A stretch of DNA of 64,000 nucleotides from Paguma larvata (GCA_030068075.1 CM057841.1:7201565-7265564), one strand, 5' to 3'; counted from the first letter of the stretch, positions 35,400 through 47,279 are shown. The notes: generated by a model from the letters alone, not told the origin. A program made the numbers and translations.

Positions 35400-35995
35400 T
35401 GCCAGAAAAGACCCAACTGGAGCATCCGTACACTGCTGGTAGGAATTAAATTAGTACGGCTACTCAGGAAAAGTTGTTTCTTATAAGGTTAAACACAAAC
35501 AGGAAAAGCTGTTTCTTATAAGGTTAAACACAAACTTAGCATGGGTATTTATCCTAGAGAAATGAAAACTTACATTCACGCGAAATTGGATTCATAGCAT
35601 CTTTATTCGTAACAATGAAACACCAGAAACAACTCAAAGCCCATTAACACTGAATAGATAAACCATGGTCCATTCATCACAAAAGAACACTATTCTGTAA
35701 CCAAAAAGCAAACCTATTTGTATGCCCAACAAATTGGATGGAACTGAAGGGCAATTTGCTGCATGAAATAAAGCCTGTCTCAAAGGCTACACCGTACCAT
35801 TGCATTTTAACAGCATCCTTGAAGTGACAAAATCAGAGTGACGGAGCACTGGTCAGTGGTCGCCATGGGTCAGGGTTATTGGGGCAGCACAAGGATGTTT
35901 CTTTGTGTTGAAACAATTCTGCTTGCTGTTTGTGGTGGGATTTACAGAAATCTATATATGTGATAAAGTTTCTTAAAGAACTCTCCACTAAAAAC
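35400..35995 (+). mobile_element. Old L1 (L1M-type) fragment with 35-bp tandem duplication
   Basis: Diverged L1 (TACACTGCTGGTAGGAATTA, CATAGCATCTTTATTCGTAA, GGATGGAACTGAAGGGCAA). A 35-bp stretch at 35466-35500 is repeated at 35501-35535 with one difference. Confidence 0.65.
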
Positions 35996-36429
35996 AAAAC
36001 AAAACCTCACACAAATTAGTGCATGCGAAAAGTAGTGAAAACCAAGAAAGGTCTATAGTTTACTTAACAGCATTGTACCAGCGTTATTTTATTGGTTTTG
36101 ATTGTGTATTCTACTTATGTGAGATCACGTCCCTGAGGAAGCTGAGTGCAGGTACTCAGGAACTCTGTACACTTTATCATTTCTTGTGAGTCTAAGATTA
36201 TTTAAAAAACATTGATAAAAGTCACATATAAGGTTATTTTTATAAACTACTTAATGCTACTTATAAACTTAGACAAATACATCCAAATATGTTAAATTAA
36301 ACTTATAAATATATTCCTTTTTCTTTTGCCCTAAAGAATGAATTTAGAGCCTCAGAAATGCAAGAGCCAATCAGATGACACGAGCTGGGCGCGGAACACC
36401 CCTGCCTTGTGTACAACATCCACGTTGAA

Positions 36430-37762
36430 TCAGCGATGAGAACACGCTTTCAAATTATACAGTCACTGAAGATATGGTTCAAGGTACCCTGCCCCAAAAT
36501 GGACCTCAAGTGTATAAGTTTAGACTTGTGACAGAAAACTCGGGGATGCATCAATTTCATGAGGCTTCCCTTCTTCAGAATTTCTGACATTTTGCTAGTT
36601 ACTCCACATTTAGTGTGTTCATGAGTTTTATTTCTGTTTGAATTCATGAGAAATAGTGAGGCAGAATGTATCGCTAAAATCCTGCCATATTCACCACCAT
36701 TTTCCTTCAGCATGACTTTCAAGCAACTATTGAGGTTCTACTTCTCGTCAAAAACTTTCCCGCCATCAGCATCTTGCTACTGTGTGTAAGCTCACTGGTG
36801 ATCTGTTATGATCACTGATTAGACAGGATCTTTATTCCCATAGGAGGCTTTCCTGCTCTTTCCAGTCACAGGATTCATCTTAGTGTATGCTTTTCAGATA
36901 TATAATTACCTAAAAATGTTTCCTCAAGACTATTCTGCATTGAATGTGTCAGAGGTTTTCTGTACCTGCTTTGACCTACGGTGTGAGGTAATTGATCACT
37001 GAAGGCACTAGCACATTCTCTGCATTCATTAGATTTCACTCCTATGCAAATTCCCTAACTTCCCAAGGGTGAAAATCTAGCAACAGGCTAATCAGTCTAC
37101 ACTGGCTTTTTCAGGTATGCTGGGAGCACATTGATGTTCAATGAGTTCACTGAACTATCCCGATTTGTCTCCCACCTGAGTTCATTTGTATGTAATTTCA
37201 GATTCCCTTCAAACAATTAGGTACTTTGACTTATACATTCCTTGTATGTATGTGTTTAGTGTTTCTTTTTGAGAGAGAGAGAATGCAAGTGAGGCAGGGG
37301 CAGAGAGAAGGGGAGGGAGACAGAGGATCCGAAGCAGGCTCTGTGCAGAGCCTGATGTGCCGAGAGCAGAGACTGACATGGGGCTCGAGCTCACAAACTG
37401 TGAGATCGTGACCTGAGCCGAAATTGGATGCTTAACTGACTGAGTCAACTCAGTTGCCCCCATTTCTTGTGTGTATTAACAAGGCTTGACAAATGAGAGA
37501 AAGGTAATCTTCAGTTATTGAATCCATCGAGTCTTTGTCCTCTATGAATTATTTGATGTACAGTGGGTGCTGACTTGGTGTCGGAAGACTTTCTTGCATC
37601 AACCACGCACATGCAGTTCGTCTCCCGCATAAATTCCCTGGTAGGCACTGAATAGGATTTTCCACCGTTGGTACAAATAAAGGAAGTCAATCCTGTGTGA
37701 AATCTCTGATGTTGCACAAGGCATGTTTTCCTCCTCGAGGTGTGAGCACGTTCGCTGTGTCA
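36430..37762 (-). other. ZNF432: 3' region of ZNF432-like gene with fossil fingers
   Basis: After the stop the minus strand still spells decayed fingers: QHQRFHTGLTSFICTNGGKS around 37,620-37,715, then REFMRETN and SAPTVHQIIHRGQ (37,540-37,600), with Cys ligands lost and frames shifting. A minus-strand SINE (37254-37461) interrupts the relic. The rest (36,430-37,060) is paralogous to the 3' regions of units 2 and 4. A minus-strand AATAAA (36093-36088) could be a polyadenylation signal, but this is weak. Confidence 0.65.
37254..37461 (-). mobile_element. CAN-type SINE in fossil fingers of ZNF432-like 3' region
   Basis: Splits the relic finger sequence; flanks TCCTTGTATGTAT and TTCTTGTGTGTAT. 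Confidence 0.88.
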
Positions 37763-39480
37763 TTAGGGCTTGTTTCCATTATGAGTTCCCTGATGTACGA
37801 TAAGATTTCTCTTCGAGGAGAAGCCTTTTCCACATTCACTGCATATAAAAGGTTTCTCTCCTGTATGAGTTCGCTGATGAACGATTAGACGGCTTTTCAC
37901 AGCGAAGCCTTTCCCACATTCGTTGCATGCGTGAGGTTTCTCTCCGGTATGAATTTGCTGATGTAAAATGAGCTCGGTTTCCGCTGCGAAGGCTTTACCA
38001 CATTCACTGCAGACGTAGGACTTCTCTCCGGTATGGATCTGTTGATGAACGATGAGATAGCGTTTCATGGTGAAGCCTTTCCCACATTCACCGCACGTAA
38101 AGGGTTTCTCTCCGGTGTGAGTTCGCTGGTGTACCACAAGATTGCTCTTAAAGGCAAAGCCTTTTCCACATTTATTGCATATGTAGGGTTTCTCTCCAGT
38201 GTGGGTTCGCTGATGTAACATCAGTCCACTATTCACAATGAAACCTTTCCCACATTCGCTGCATCTGTAAGGCTTCTCTCCAGTATGTGTTCGCTGATGT
38301 ACGACCAGCCGGCTCTTCAGGGGGAAGCCCTTCCCACATTCGCCGCAGACGTAGGGCTTCTCCCCCGTGTGAGTCCGCTGGTGTATGACGAGCATGCTCT
38401 TCACAGTGAAGCCTTTTCCGCATTCACCGCACACATGGGACTTCTCTACTGTATGATTTCTCTGATGTACAATGAGATTGCTCTTCCTGGGAAAGCCTTT
38501 TCCACATTCACCGCATACATAGGGTTTCTCTCCCGTGTGAGTTCGCTGATGTTCAATGAGTCGACTCTTCATGGTGAAACCCTTCCCACATTCATTGCAT
38601 AGATAGGGTTTCTCTCCCGTGTGATTTCGTTGATGTATGATGACGTAGTGCTTCGTGGTGAAGCCCTTCCCACATTCGCTGCAGATGTAGGGTTTCTCTC
38701 CCGTGTGAGTTCGCTGGTGGATGATGAGCATGCTCTTCCCAGTGAAGCCTTTCCCACACTCACTGCACATGTAGCATTTCTCTCCAGTATGATTTCGCTG
38801 ATGCACAATGAGATTTCGCTTCCCTGGGAAACCTTTGCCACATTCGCTGCATACGTAGGGTTTCTCTCCGGTGTGAGTTCGCTGGTGTTCAATCAGACGG
38901 CTCTTCATGGTGAAGACTTTCCCACAATCGTTGCATATAAAGGATTTCTCTCTTTTATGAATTCTCTGATGTTCATTGAGCCTGGACTTTCTGGAAAAAA
39001 CTTTTGCACAAATATTGCATCCATAAGGTTTCTCTCCTGTATGAACTCTGTGATGGTCTGTCAACTGAGACTTCTTAATGAAGGCTTTTCCACATTCACC
39101 ACACACATGGGCTTTCTCTATTTCATGAGTTCTCTGATGCCTAGTGACTTGGGACTTATTGCTGATGAGTTTTGCACTTACGGGGAATTTAACCGCAGAA
39201 AGAAAATCTTCACGCTTACCATGCAAAAATGATTTCTCATTTCCATTGACGTTAGTAGAGTTCTTAATTTCATAGACTTTGCTCTGGTTGGCTAAACTTA
39301 AATTTGATTTCACAGTTTTTATATAGAACTCAAACATATGATTTTGCCTGAAAGGAAAATGACTTTTGCTTTGAGGGACGGTATTTTCAAATGCATTGTG
39401 TCTGGGGTACAGTTCCATACCTTTCAGCATTCTGTGATCTTCCCAGTGACCCTGCAGGTGATTATCAACTTTGCTAGTTT
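37763..39480 (-). CDS. ZNF432: Zinc-finger exon of ZNF432-like gene: spacer plus 16 C2H2 fingers
   Basis: Begins after the acceptor TTCTTTTCTAG (39481) with [13 protein letters not shown], in phase with KRAB-B, and ends at TAA 37765-37763. Residues 80-205 form the spacer, ending in a lone half-finger (HQRTHEIEK). Residues 206-646 are sixteen uninterrupted 28-residue C2H2 units, all with CxxC and HxxxH. Fingers 3-5 and 7-9 are copies of one module (helices [17 protein letters not shown]-KSMLxIH). Finger 14 (AAETELILH) is the most divergent. The last linker is HNGNKP and then stop. Nuclear DNA binding is expected; target unknown. Confidence 0.93.
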
Positions 39481-39567
39481 CTAGAAAAGAAGAGAACAAT
39501 GAATCATAATCTTGTTTTGAATAAAAGTTTGGTGTTTTTTATTTTTTAGAGAGAATAAAACTTTATT

Positions 39568-39740
39568 TTTATTTTTTATTTTTTAGAGAGAGAGTGTGAC
39601 AGATCGAGAGAGAGAGATAATCTCAAGCATGTTCCACACTTGGGGCCCGATGTGGGGCTCAATCCCATGACCACAGGGATCACAACCCGAGCCAAAATCA
39701 ACAGTCAGACGCTCAACTGATTGAGCCACCCAGGCGCCTG
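39568..39740 (-). mobile_element. CAN-type SINE next to finger-exon acceptor of unit 3
   Basis: Flanks GAATAAAACTTT on both sides; about 90 bp from the acceptor at 39481. Confidence 0.88.
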
Positions 39741-39766
39741 TGAATAAAACTTTAAAAAATTCTTTG

Positions 39767-39984
39767 GGGGTACCTGGGTGGCTCAGTTGGTTAAGTGGCC
39801 GACTTCAGCTCAGGTCATGATCTTGTGGTCTGTGAGTTTGAGCCCCGCGTCTGGCCCTATGCTCAGAGCCTGGAGCCTACTTTGGATTCTGAGTCTCCCT
39901 CCCTTTCTGCCCTTCCCCTGCTCATGCTCTGTCTCTATCTCTCAAAAATAACTAAATGTTAAAAAAAATTTTTTTTTTTTAATT
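39767..39984 (+). mobile_element. CAN-type SINE
   Basis: Flanks AATTCTTTGG and AATTCTTCGG. Confidence 0.9.
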
Positions 39985-40015
39985 CTTCGGTGTTTCTTAA
40001 AAATGGCATTTTAAG

Positions 40016-40223
40016 GGCGCCTGGGTGGCTCAGTCAGTTGAGCGGCCGACTTCAGCTCAGGTCATGATCTCACGGTCTGTGAGTTCGAGCCCCGCATTGG
40101 GCTCTGTGCTGACGGCTCAGAGCCTGAAGCCTGTTTCGGATTCTCTGTCTCCCTCTCCCTACCCCACTCATGCTCTGTCTCTCTCTGTCTCAAAAATAAA
40201 TAAACATTAAAAAAAATTTTTTT
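40016..40223 (+). mobile_element. CAN-type SINE with target duplication
   Basis: Flanks AAATGGCATTTTA on both sides; near-consensus body. Confidence 0.93.
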
Positions 40224-40261
40224 AAATGGCATTTTAGTGACAACAGTATGATACAGAATGC

Positions 40262-40292
40262 TATATATATATTACACACATATATATATGTT
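40262..40292. repeat. Imperfect (TA)n/(CA)n stretch
   Basis: TATATATATATTACACACATATATATAT; the paralogous place in unit 4 (about 57,050) lacks it. Confidence 0.8.
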
Positions 40293-40539
40293 CCTTATCT
40301 CTTATACACTGGTAAAAACACAATAATACAGACAAAAGGAAAAAAGCAATAATTGTACCAATAAGGTTACACAGTTGACAATGCATGTATATTTGGCTGC
40401 TTTCAACTAGGAGCTTGCAAAACATGCATAGATCCTAAAACACAAGTCATTTTTGGCAGCAAATGACAAGGTTGGAGGAACACCATTCCAAGAACTTGGA
40501 AAGACATCAGATCACAGAGGTAGAAGAGACTACTATCCA

Positions 40540-40690
40540 CAACTATGAAGGTTGTATTTATTCATTCCAAGCTGTTTATTGAATGGCTCCTGTGTACAAG
40601 GCACTTACATTGGTATTTGGAACATATAAAACATGCCTCGCTTTCACTGATCTTAAATCTAGTTGGGGAAAACCAAATGAAGAAGAAAAA
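40540..40690 (+). repeat. Old interspersed repeat, shared with 57290-57430
   Basis: Pattern ATTTATTCATTC...TTATTGAATGGCTCCTGTGTACAAGGCAC followed by a decayed GGAACATA...CTTTCACTGATCTTAAATCTAG is a common ancient mammalian repeat. The paralogous copy in unit 4 lies at 57290-57430, at the same place relative to the finger exon. Confidence 0.5.
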
Positions 40691-40958
40691 AAAAAGAGTT
40701 GGATGTTGTTAAATGTGACTGAAGGAGCAATGGAGACTGTAAAGTGGAGAAAAACAGGATATATCTGCATAAAGAAAAGACCATTAAATGATGAATTCAG
40801 CGGTTAGGACTCAGGATTACCTTGCTAACTAACATAGCTGGAGCCACTGGGTAGGTAGAAACATGTTAAACGGAGATGAGGATTATTACTGAAATCCAGA
40901 AAGTGTTGGGGAAAGTCTGTGTTGCAAACATTGAGAGGATTATTAGAAATGTAGTATG

Positions 40959-41188
40959 GGGCGCCTGGGTGGCTCGGTTGTTTGAGCATCCAACGCTTGG
41001 TTTTGGCTCAGGTCATGATCCCACGGTTGGTGGGATGGGGAGCCTTGTGTCAGGCTCTGTGCTAACAGCACGGAGGCTGCTTGGGGTTGTTTCTCTCCCT
41101 CTCTTTCTGCCCCACCCCCTACACTCGCAGTCTTTCTCTGTCTGTTGTCTCTCTCTCTCTCTCTCTCTCTGAAAATAAACTTAAAAGG
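40959..41188 (+). mobile_element. CAN-type SINE
   Basis: First of a pair; (CT)n at 41,148-41,170. Confidence 0.9.
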
Positions 41189-41395
41189 GGTGCCTGGGTG
41201 GCTCAGTCGGTTAAGCATCGACTTCGGCTCAGGTCAGGATCTCACGGTTTGTGAGCTTGAGCCCTGCGTCAGGCTCTGTGCTGACAGCTCAGGGCCTGGA
41301 GCCTGCTTCACATTCTGTGTCTCCTCTCTCTCTGCCCCTCCCCTGCTCACACTCTGTCTCTCTGTCGAAAGTAAATAAACATTAAAAAAAAATTG
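41189..41395 (+). mobile_element. CAN-type SINE
   Basis: Second of the pair. AGAAATGTAGTAT before the first copy and AGAAATGTAATAT at about 41,425 suggest one target duplication enclosing both. Confidence 0.9.
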
Positions 41396-42589
41396 AAATC
41401 ACACTATGTGATTAAAAAACAAAAAGAAATGTAATATAGACATCAAGATCTGGTTGGGGGTATAAATGGAGATAGCAGTGTGGAAATATTCCTGTTATTC
41501 AAGAAAAGAGGACTGGGTGAAGTGTTGGGAGGACATAGAGAATGAACGATGATGAAGGTTTTAGACAGCCAACATTTAGTTTGGGAATTATTTAAGTTCA
41601 CTGAGAGAAACCAAATTCTGACTAGAGAGATCAGGGAAATATGCATACTGAGGTGTATATAGAATAAATGCATTTGTTACCTAGCAAGTAAGAAAGTAAG
41701 GCCTTCAGAATTTAACATGAGCTGAAAGAGACTCTTGCATCATAATCCTGTTCCTAAATTTGCCTTTCTATAGACCACCATCAAACTAACTTTCCAAATG
41801 TCAATCATATTTAGTGGACAACAGTCCAACCTTGGTCCAGCCAGGTCATATTATCATATGTTCCAATCATACTGAACGGGCAAGCATGATTGGCAGGAAA
41901 TCTTGCAGCCGGCCAGCGAACCCCAGAGCCACATTCTGAAGCTAACGTGCTGCTGCACAGGATATGGAAACAAGTCCTACCCAAGCTTTTCCCATCTCGA
42001 TGTCCCTGCTATGCTGTTCCTTCACTTGCGTCTACATTTGTGTCTTCATTGGCAACAGATTGTACTCAAGGACCAACTTCCTCCTCTAAGACCAAGATCT
42101 GTCACCATTACCCTCGTTTTTTCTGAGAACACCTAGCTATTCCTTATTGTTGCTGTCCCACCGCTCAGCTGAAAGGTCAGACAACCTAGAGCTACAAAAA
42201 ATACAAAACCAAGCACTGCCCTCCACCACGCTACCTCGATCACTCACCTATCAAACCGAGTCATCCTGGCAATAAATGTGTATGTCATCATGAATACCCC
42301 CATTCATCCATGTCCCCACTGCTTCTCCTACAGACTCCTTCTAATGCTGGCTTTCATCCAGCCAACTCCAGGCCACTCTGACTGGTCAACCCCACGGTCT
42401 TGCACATTTCCTATTTCATGCCTTCATTCCTAATTCATGGCAGCATCTTCTTAATTCAAAACATCGGTGTACATTATACATATCATGCTGTCATTCCATT
42501 CTGATTGTACAGCCATGAGCTCTATTTCTTCTTTATTTCTAAATTAATCCCTTTATTGCTCATGTTCACAGTTACCTTCAGGGAAGATT

Positions 42590-43010
42590 TAACCTCACCC
42601 AAAGAGAAGTCTGGACCTTGCCCTTGGCTCCAAGGAAGTGATCTCTAGGCCCTTGGAGCATCCTACCTGATAGGAGTGTCTTTGTTTGCCTGGGGTCTGT
42701 GACCACTGGACATTCTAACATGGTGATTTATGATGGAGGCTTTGGGCCATTATCAGTTCCAACCTCCGGACCCTCACAGGAACTGGAGTCTATAGGAATT
42801 AGCCTGATTTCTGGAGGGGCTAGAAACTAAAGGTCAGCCATGTGGGCAGTGTGTGATTGAGCCCCAGTAAAAACACTGGATACCAAAGGATCAAGCGAGG
42901 TCCCCTGGTTGGCAATACTCTGTATATTGTCACACATCGTGGCTGGGAGAAGGAACTGCTGACCATGAGACTGGAAGCACCATGTTTGGGCCCTTCCTGG
43001 ACTCCATGTG
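42590..43010 (+). mobile_element. LTR-like repeat, third family
   Basis: GAGCCCCAGTAAAAACACTG, CCCTGGTTGGCAATACTCTG and GTCACACATCGTGGCTGGGA form a recognisable mammalian LTR 3' part that ends GGACTCCATGTGACC. Family not named. Confidence 0.5.
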
Positions 43011-43011
43011 A

Positions 43012-43345
43012 CCCGAGAATTCCACTCGTTGGTGTATACCCAAGAAAAATTAATGTCCTAGCATAATTCATAAAAGCCAAAAAAGTGGAAAAACCCAATG
43101 TCCCTCAATGGATGAATAAGTAAATAAAATGTGGTATATCCATACAACAGGAATATGATTTGGCAATAGAAAGGAATTAAGTGCTGATGTGTGTTAAAGC
43201 ACAGGAGAACTTCACAAACATTAGGCTTAATGCAAGAAGTCAGACACAAAAGACCAAATATTTTATGATTATTTGAAACATCCAGGACAGGCAAATCGGT
43301 AGAGATAGAAAGGAGAGCAGTGGTTGCCTGGGGCTGGGAGCCTGG
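43012..43345 (+). mobile_element. Old L1 (L1M-type) 3' fragment
   Basis: TTGGTGTATACCCAAGAAAA, AAAATGTGGTATATCCATAC and GAGCAGTGGTTGCCTGGGGC are typical of L1M 3' ends. Abuts an LTR-like repeat on the left. Confidence 0.7.
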
Positions 43346-43397
43346 GAAGAGATGTTTCTTTTTATTCTTTATCTTATTTTTTTAAAGATTTTACTTT

Positions 43398-43585
43398 TTT
43401 TTTAATGTTTATTTTTGAGAGAGACATAGAGCATGCATGGGGGAGGTGTAGAGAGAGAGACACAGAATCCAAAGCAGGCTTCAGGCTCAGAGCTGTCAGC
43501 ACAAAGCCTGACGCAGAACTCAAACTCATGAACCGTGAGATCATGACCTGAGCTGAAGTCGGTCGCTTAACGGACTGAGCCAGGC
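43398..43585 (-). mobile_element. CAN-type SINE
   Basis: Antisense; the head is disrupted after CGGACTGAGCC. Confidence 0.85.
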
Positions 43586-43629
43586 ACTGGCTGTCCCACC
43601 ACTCCAGGCACTCCAAATTTTACTTAAAA

Positions 43630-43826
43630 AAAATTTTTTTTTTATTTTGAGAGAGAGAGAATGTGAGTAGAGGAAGGGCAGAGAGAGGGAGAGAGAGAAT
43701 CCTAACCAGGCTCCATGCTGTCAGCACAGAGCTTAATGCAGGGCTCAATCTCACGAACCATGAGACCATGATCTGAGCCGAAATCAAGAGCCAGATGCTT
43801 AACCAACTGAGCCCCCCAGGTGCCCC
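43630..43826 (-). mobile_element. CAN-type SINE
   Basis: Antisense; followed by AAAGATTTTGCTTTTAAGTA, the tail complement of an older SINE. Confidence 0.88.
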
Positions 43827-43883
43827 AAAGATTTTGCTTTTAAGTAACCTCTACAACCCTGAGATCAAGAGTTGCATACACTA

Positions 43884-44113
43884 GGGGCGCCTGGGTGGCT
43901 CAGTCGGTTGAGTGGCAGACTTCGGCTCAGGTCATGATCTCACGGTCTGTGGGTTTGAGCCCCGCATCGGGCTCTGTGCTGACGGCTCATCAGAGCCTGG
44001 AGCCTGCTTCGGATTCTGTATCTCCCTCTCTCTCTGCCCTTCCCCTGCTCACGCTCTGTCTCTCTGTCTCTCAAAAATAAATAAACGTTAAAAAAAATTA
44101 AAAAAAAAAAAAA
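43884..44113 (+). mobile_element. CAN-type SINE with 17-bp target duplication inside an older SINE
   Basis: Flanks AGAGTTGCATACACTAG on both sides; host is an old antisense SINE 43,828-44,157 ending GCCAGGTGCCC. Confidence 0.92.
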
Positions 44114-44239
44114 AAGAGTTGCATACACTAGTAACTGAGCTGGCAGCCAGGTGCCCTAGATGTGTTTCTTTTTAAGGTGACAAAAATCTTTCAAAATCTT
44201 TCAAAAAAAGGTGCCCTAGAAATGTTTCCTTTTTTTTTA

Positions 44240-44435
44240 AGTTTCTTTTTTTTTTTAATTATGAGAGATAGAGAGAAAGTGGGGGAGGGGCAGAGAGACG
44301 GCGACAGAATCCCAAGCAGGCTCCACTCTGTCAGTGCAGAGCCCCATGTGGGGCTTGAGCTCACAAACTGTGAGATCATGACCTGAACCAAAATCAAAAG
44401 CAGACACTTAACCAAATGAGCCACCCAGGTGCCCC
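44240..44435 (-). mobile_element. CAN-type SINE
   Basis: Flanked by AGAAATGTTTCTTTTTAA-type sequence, which occurs three times at 44,160-44,470. Confidence 0.88.
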
Positions 44436-44474
44436 AGAAATGTTTCTTTTTAAAGTGATTAAAATCTTTCAAAA

Positions 44475-45512
44475 TTGGGGACATAACCCTGTTAATGTAT
44501 TACAAAGTACTCAATTGTATCCAGTAAGTTGGCAAATTGTAGATTATGTGAATTATCTTAAAGCTGCTTACAAAAAACTAAAAGAATATGAAAAACAAAT
44601 GATTTAGAGAAATTAGTACAATGGGAAGACCTACAATGAACCAAAGGAAAATCAGAAATATCAAACCATAGGAAGGAAGCCACAGAAGCTGCCACAGCTG
44701 ATTTAGGCTAGGCCTGATGATGTGGAACAGCGAAACGGTCAGCAGAAACAGCAGAGATCTTCAAGACGAGAACGCCACAGGGAGGGCAGGGTACTAAGGG
44801 AGAATCTAACAAAATGGGATCACAAGGGATTTTTTTTTTTTTTGCGGAGGGAAGAGGATTCCTCTTCCTCATGCAGGGACTCAGAAATCTTAGGTAAAAT
44901 ATCTAGAACTGAAAGCGTATGCTAGACAGCACGTAGGGAGGTATCGATTTGGAGTCTCATCCAGGGAACAGAAAGAGGTTAATTCATGAGCCAGCAGGAA
45001 AATCTCAAGTATTAGGAATACAGCAGAGAAAATGGAAAGGAACTGAAGACCTTTGCGGTGGGGGGAAGGCTAGGAAGCGGACTGATGCCGGGAAGAGACC
45101 AGGTTCCTGTGAAGACAGGACATACATGGTGGAGTTGGCTGTCAGGAGGGAAATCGGCATTTCCAGCGGGACAGGGATGCGCAGAAGTCGGAAACGGTGT
45201 CGATTCACGCATTTCTCTTCGGGCTCAGCCGGGGTGGGAGAACAGGGACACCCACTCTTACAGGGCACTAAGAAGGGATCAGCTACAGAAACATGGAAGA
45301 AAGCTAGGCAAAAGCAACAGAAGTTAAGGTGTAAAATGAAAAAAAAAGCAAGGATCAGATACCAGAAAAGGAAAAACAGGGTTCTACTTCCCTCTAAAGA
45401 CCTAGAGGAAAAGCTCTCCTGTGGGGGAGAGCCGCTGCCGTCCTCAAGCACCCGGCCAGCCTTCTCTCCCTGCTGGAGGGGGACTTGCGCAGTGACCCAG
45501 CAGGCTGGCTCC
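44475..45512. other. Intron of unit 3 left of KRAB-B
   Basis: Purine-rich unique sequence. A 220-codon plus frame runs through 44,949-45,611 into antisense KRAB-B; it has no family motif and lies antisense to an intron and exon, so it is probably a chance frame. Confidence 0.55.
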
Positions 45513-45519
45513 CGCTCAC

Positions 45520-45615
45520 CTGGACGGGTTCCACTGCGTGCTTCCTCTTCTGTCGCCCACGGTTCTTCCCCTCGTTCCAGCCTGGAGAGCGCGTCTGGTT
45601 TGCTGGCTTGATGCC
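45520..45615 (-). CDS. ZNF432: KRAB-B box exon of ZNF432-like gene
   Basis: A 96-bp minus-strand exon with a GAGCAG acceptor (45616) and CCAG/GTGAGC donor (45520/45519). It reads GHQASKPDALSRLERGEEPW then ATEEEARSGTRP, a textbook KRAB-B box. Together with about 75 bp of the preceding intron it is nearly identical to the exon of unit 4 at 61633-61728. The last base completes a Glu codon with the finger exon at 39480. Confidence 0.9.
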
Positions 45616-45899
45616 CTGCTCGTGGGAAAGACAGAACGCTTCGAAATGGGCTGGGGTCTGTCAGGATGGGAGGAAGCTACATGGAAGGGGCTGAGGCGGT
45701 CTGCACATCTGCACAGCAGGGGTTCTTCTCGGGGAGAGGATACGTGACACTGTGATACAACCGCATATATTTCGTCTTTGTACCAGGCTTCCGGCACGCA
45801 GCTCGTGAGGCCCTTGTAATTTCCTGAGTGGCGGCCATGATAGGAACATAGGAACATCTGTTACAGGATTTGGTCAGTCCCCGCTCCTGACACGAGAAC

Positions 45900-46835
45900 T
45901 TCTAACGCCCTTGGACTCTCCAGAGTGAGGGGTGTCCTTTTGTGAACTAATGACTGGTGACAGGGGCCCCGATCTAGCTTTAGCCTGGGGTCTGCTGCCA
46001 CAAAAGCCCAGGAGTGATTAGAAGGTTGGGACCTTCAGCTCCAACCCCCTCCCTCTCCCTGGCCGCTGGAGCCTCACTTAACCAACAGTGGCTAATGATT
46101 TCAGTAGCCACGCCCACATAATGGAATCTCCACAAAAAGTCCTGATCCGCCAGGCTGGGGGAGCTTCCAGGCTGGTGAACACTGAGGTGCTGGGAGGGTG
46201 GCTTACCTGGACGGGTTGTGGAGGGCCCACCCCCCCCCCCATACTCTGGCTTCCACATCTCTTCCTTTTGGCTGCTCCTAAGTTTTAGCCTTTGTAATAA
46301 AATGGTAATCTTTTTTAATGTTCATTTCTTTATTTTGAGAGAGAGAGAGAATGAGCAGGGGAGGGACGGAGAGAGAGGGAGAGAGAGAATCCCAAGCAGG
46401 CTCTGTCAGCGCACAGCCCGATGTGGGGCTCAGTCTCATGAACCGTGAGATCATGGCCTGAGCTGAGATCAAGAGTCGGACACCTGACTGACTGAGCCAC
46501 CCAGGCACCCCCACTTAAGTAAAGTGATTTCCTCAGCTCTGTGACCTGTTCCAGCAAATTAGCAGACCAGAAGGGGGGTTGCAGGAATGCCCAATTTATA
46601 GCTGGACTGAAGTGTGGGTACACTGGGTACCCAATACTTGCAACTGGTGTCCAAAGTGATGGCAGTCCTGTGGTCCTGAGCCCTTAAACCTGTGGAGTCT
46701 GACTGCAGCTCTGGGTAGCATCGGAACTGAAATGGACTGCAGGACGCCTAGCTGGTACCTGAAGAGCTGGAGACCTGGTTGTCGGTGCAGAAAAACCCCA
46801 CACGCTTGGCATCATTTGTGTCACTAATAAAGACA
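45900..46835 (+). mobile_element. LTR-like repeat, family B, in the KRAB-A/KRAB-B intron of unit 3
   Basis: Third copy (CACATAATGGAATCTCCAC, TTGTAATAAAATGGTAATC, CTGACTGCAGCTCTGGGTAG, ending CTTGGCATCATTTGTG). Interrupted by a minus-strand SINE at 46310-46511. Its position differs from the copies in units 1 and 2, so it is not simply carried along by the gene duplication. Confidence 0.6.
46310..46511 (-). mobile_element. CAN-type SINE in family-B LTR
   Basis: Inserted right after the LTR's AATAAAATGGTAATC. Confidence 0.88.
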
Positions 46836-46897
46836 GCTCATGGCACATGAGACCCTTTCAGCATGTGCCAGCGGAGGTCCTGGGGATCTGCCGCTCA

Positions 46898-47191
<294 letters not shown>

Positions 47192-47279
47192 CTAGTAATA
47201 ACTATGATGCTGAGACCAGTTCTGAAGTATATGTGGTGTTTTTGTGTGTTTTTTTGCAAGCACTTCTCTGACACCAGCT

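Larger units (their letters stand above)
40224..42589. other. Intron of unit 3 paralogous to 57.0-59.4 kb
   Basis: Blocks such as CACTGGTAAAAACACAATA (40,310 and 57,088), GGCTGCTTTC (40,396 and 57,178), and CCTGGCAATAAA (42,267 and 58,879) occur in the same order in unit 4. Two SINEs are specific to unit 3. No gene. Confidence 0.75.

Noticed and set aside
44949..45611. 220-codon plus-strand open frame
   Set aside because: It runs antisense through intron and KRAB-B of unit 3, shows no domain and has no promoter or splice context; basic, low-complexity composition suggests chance.
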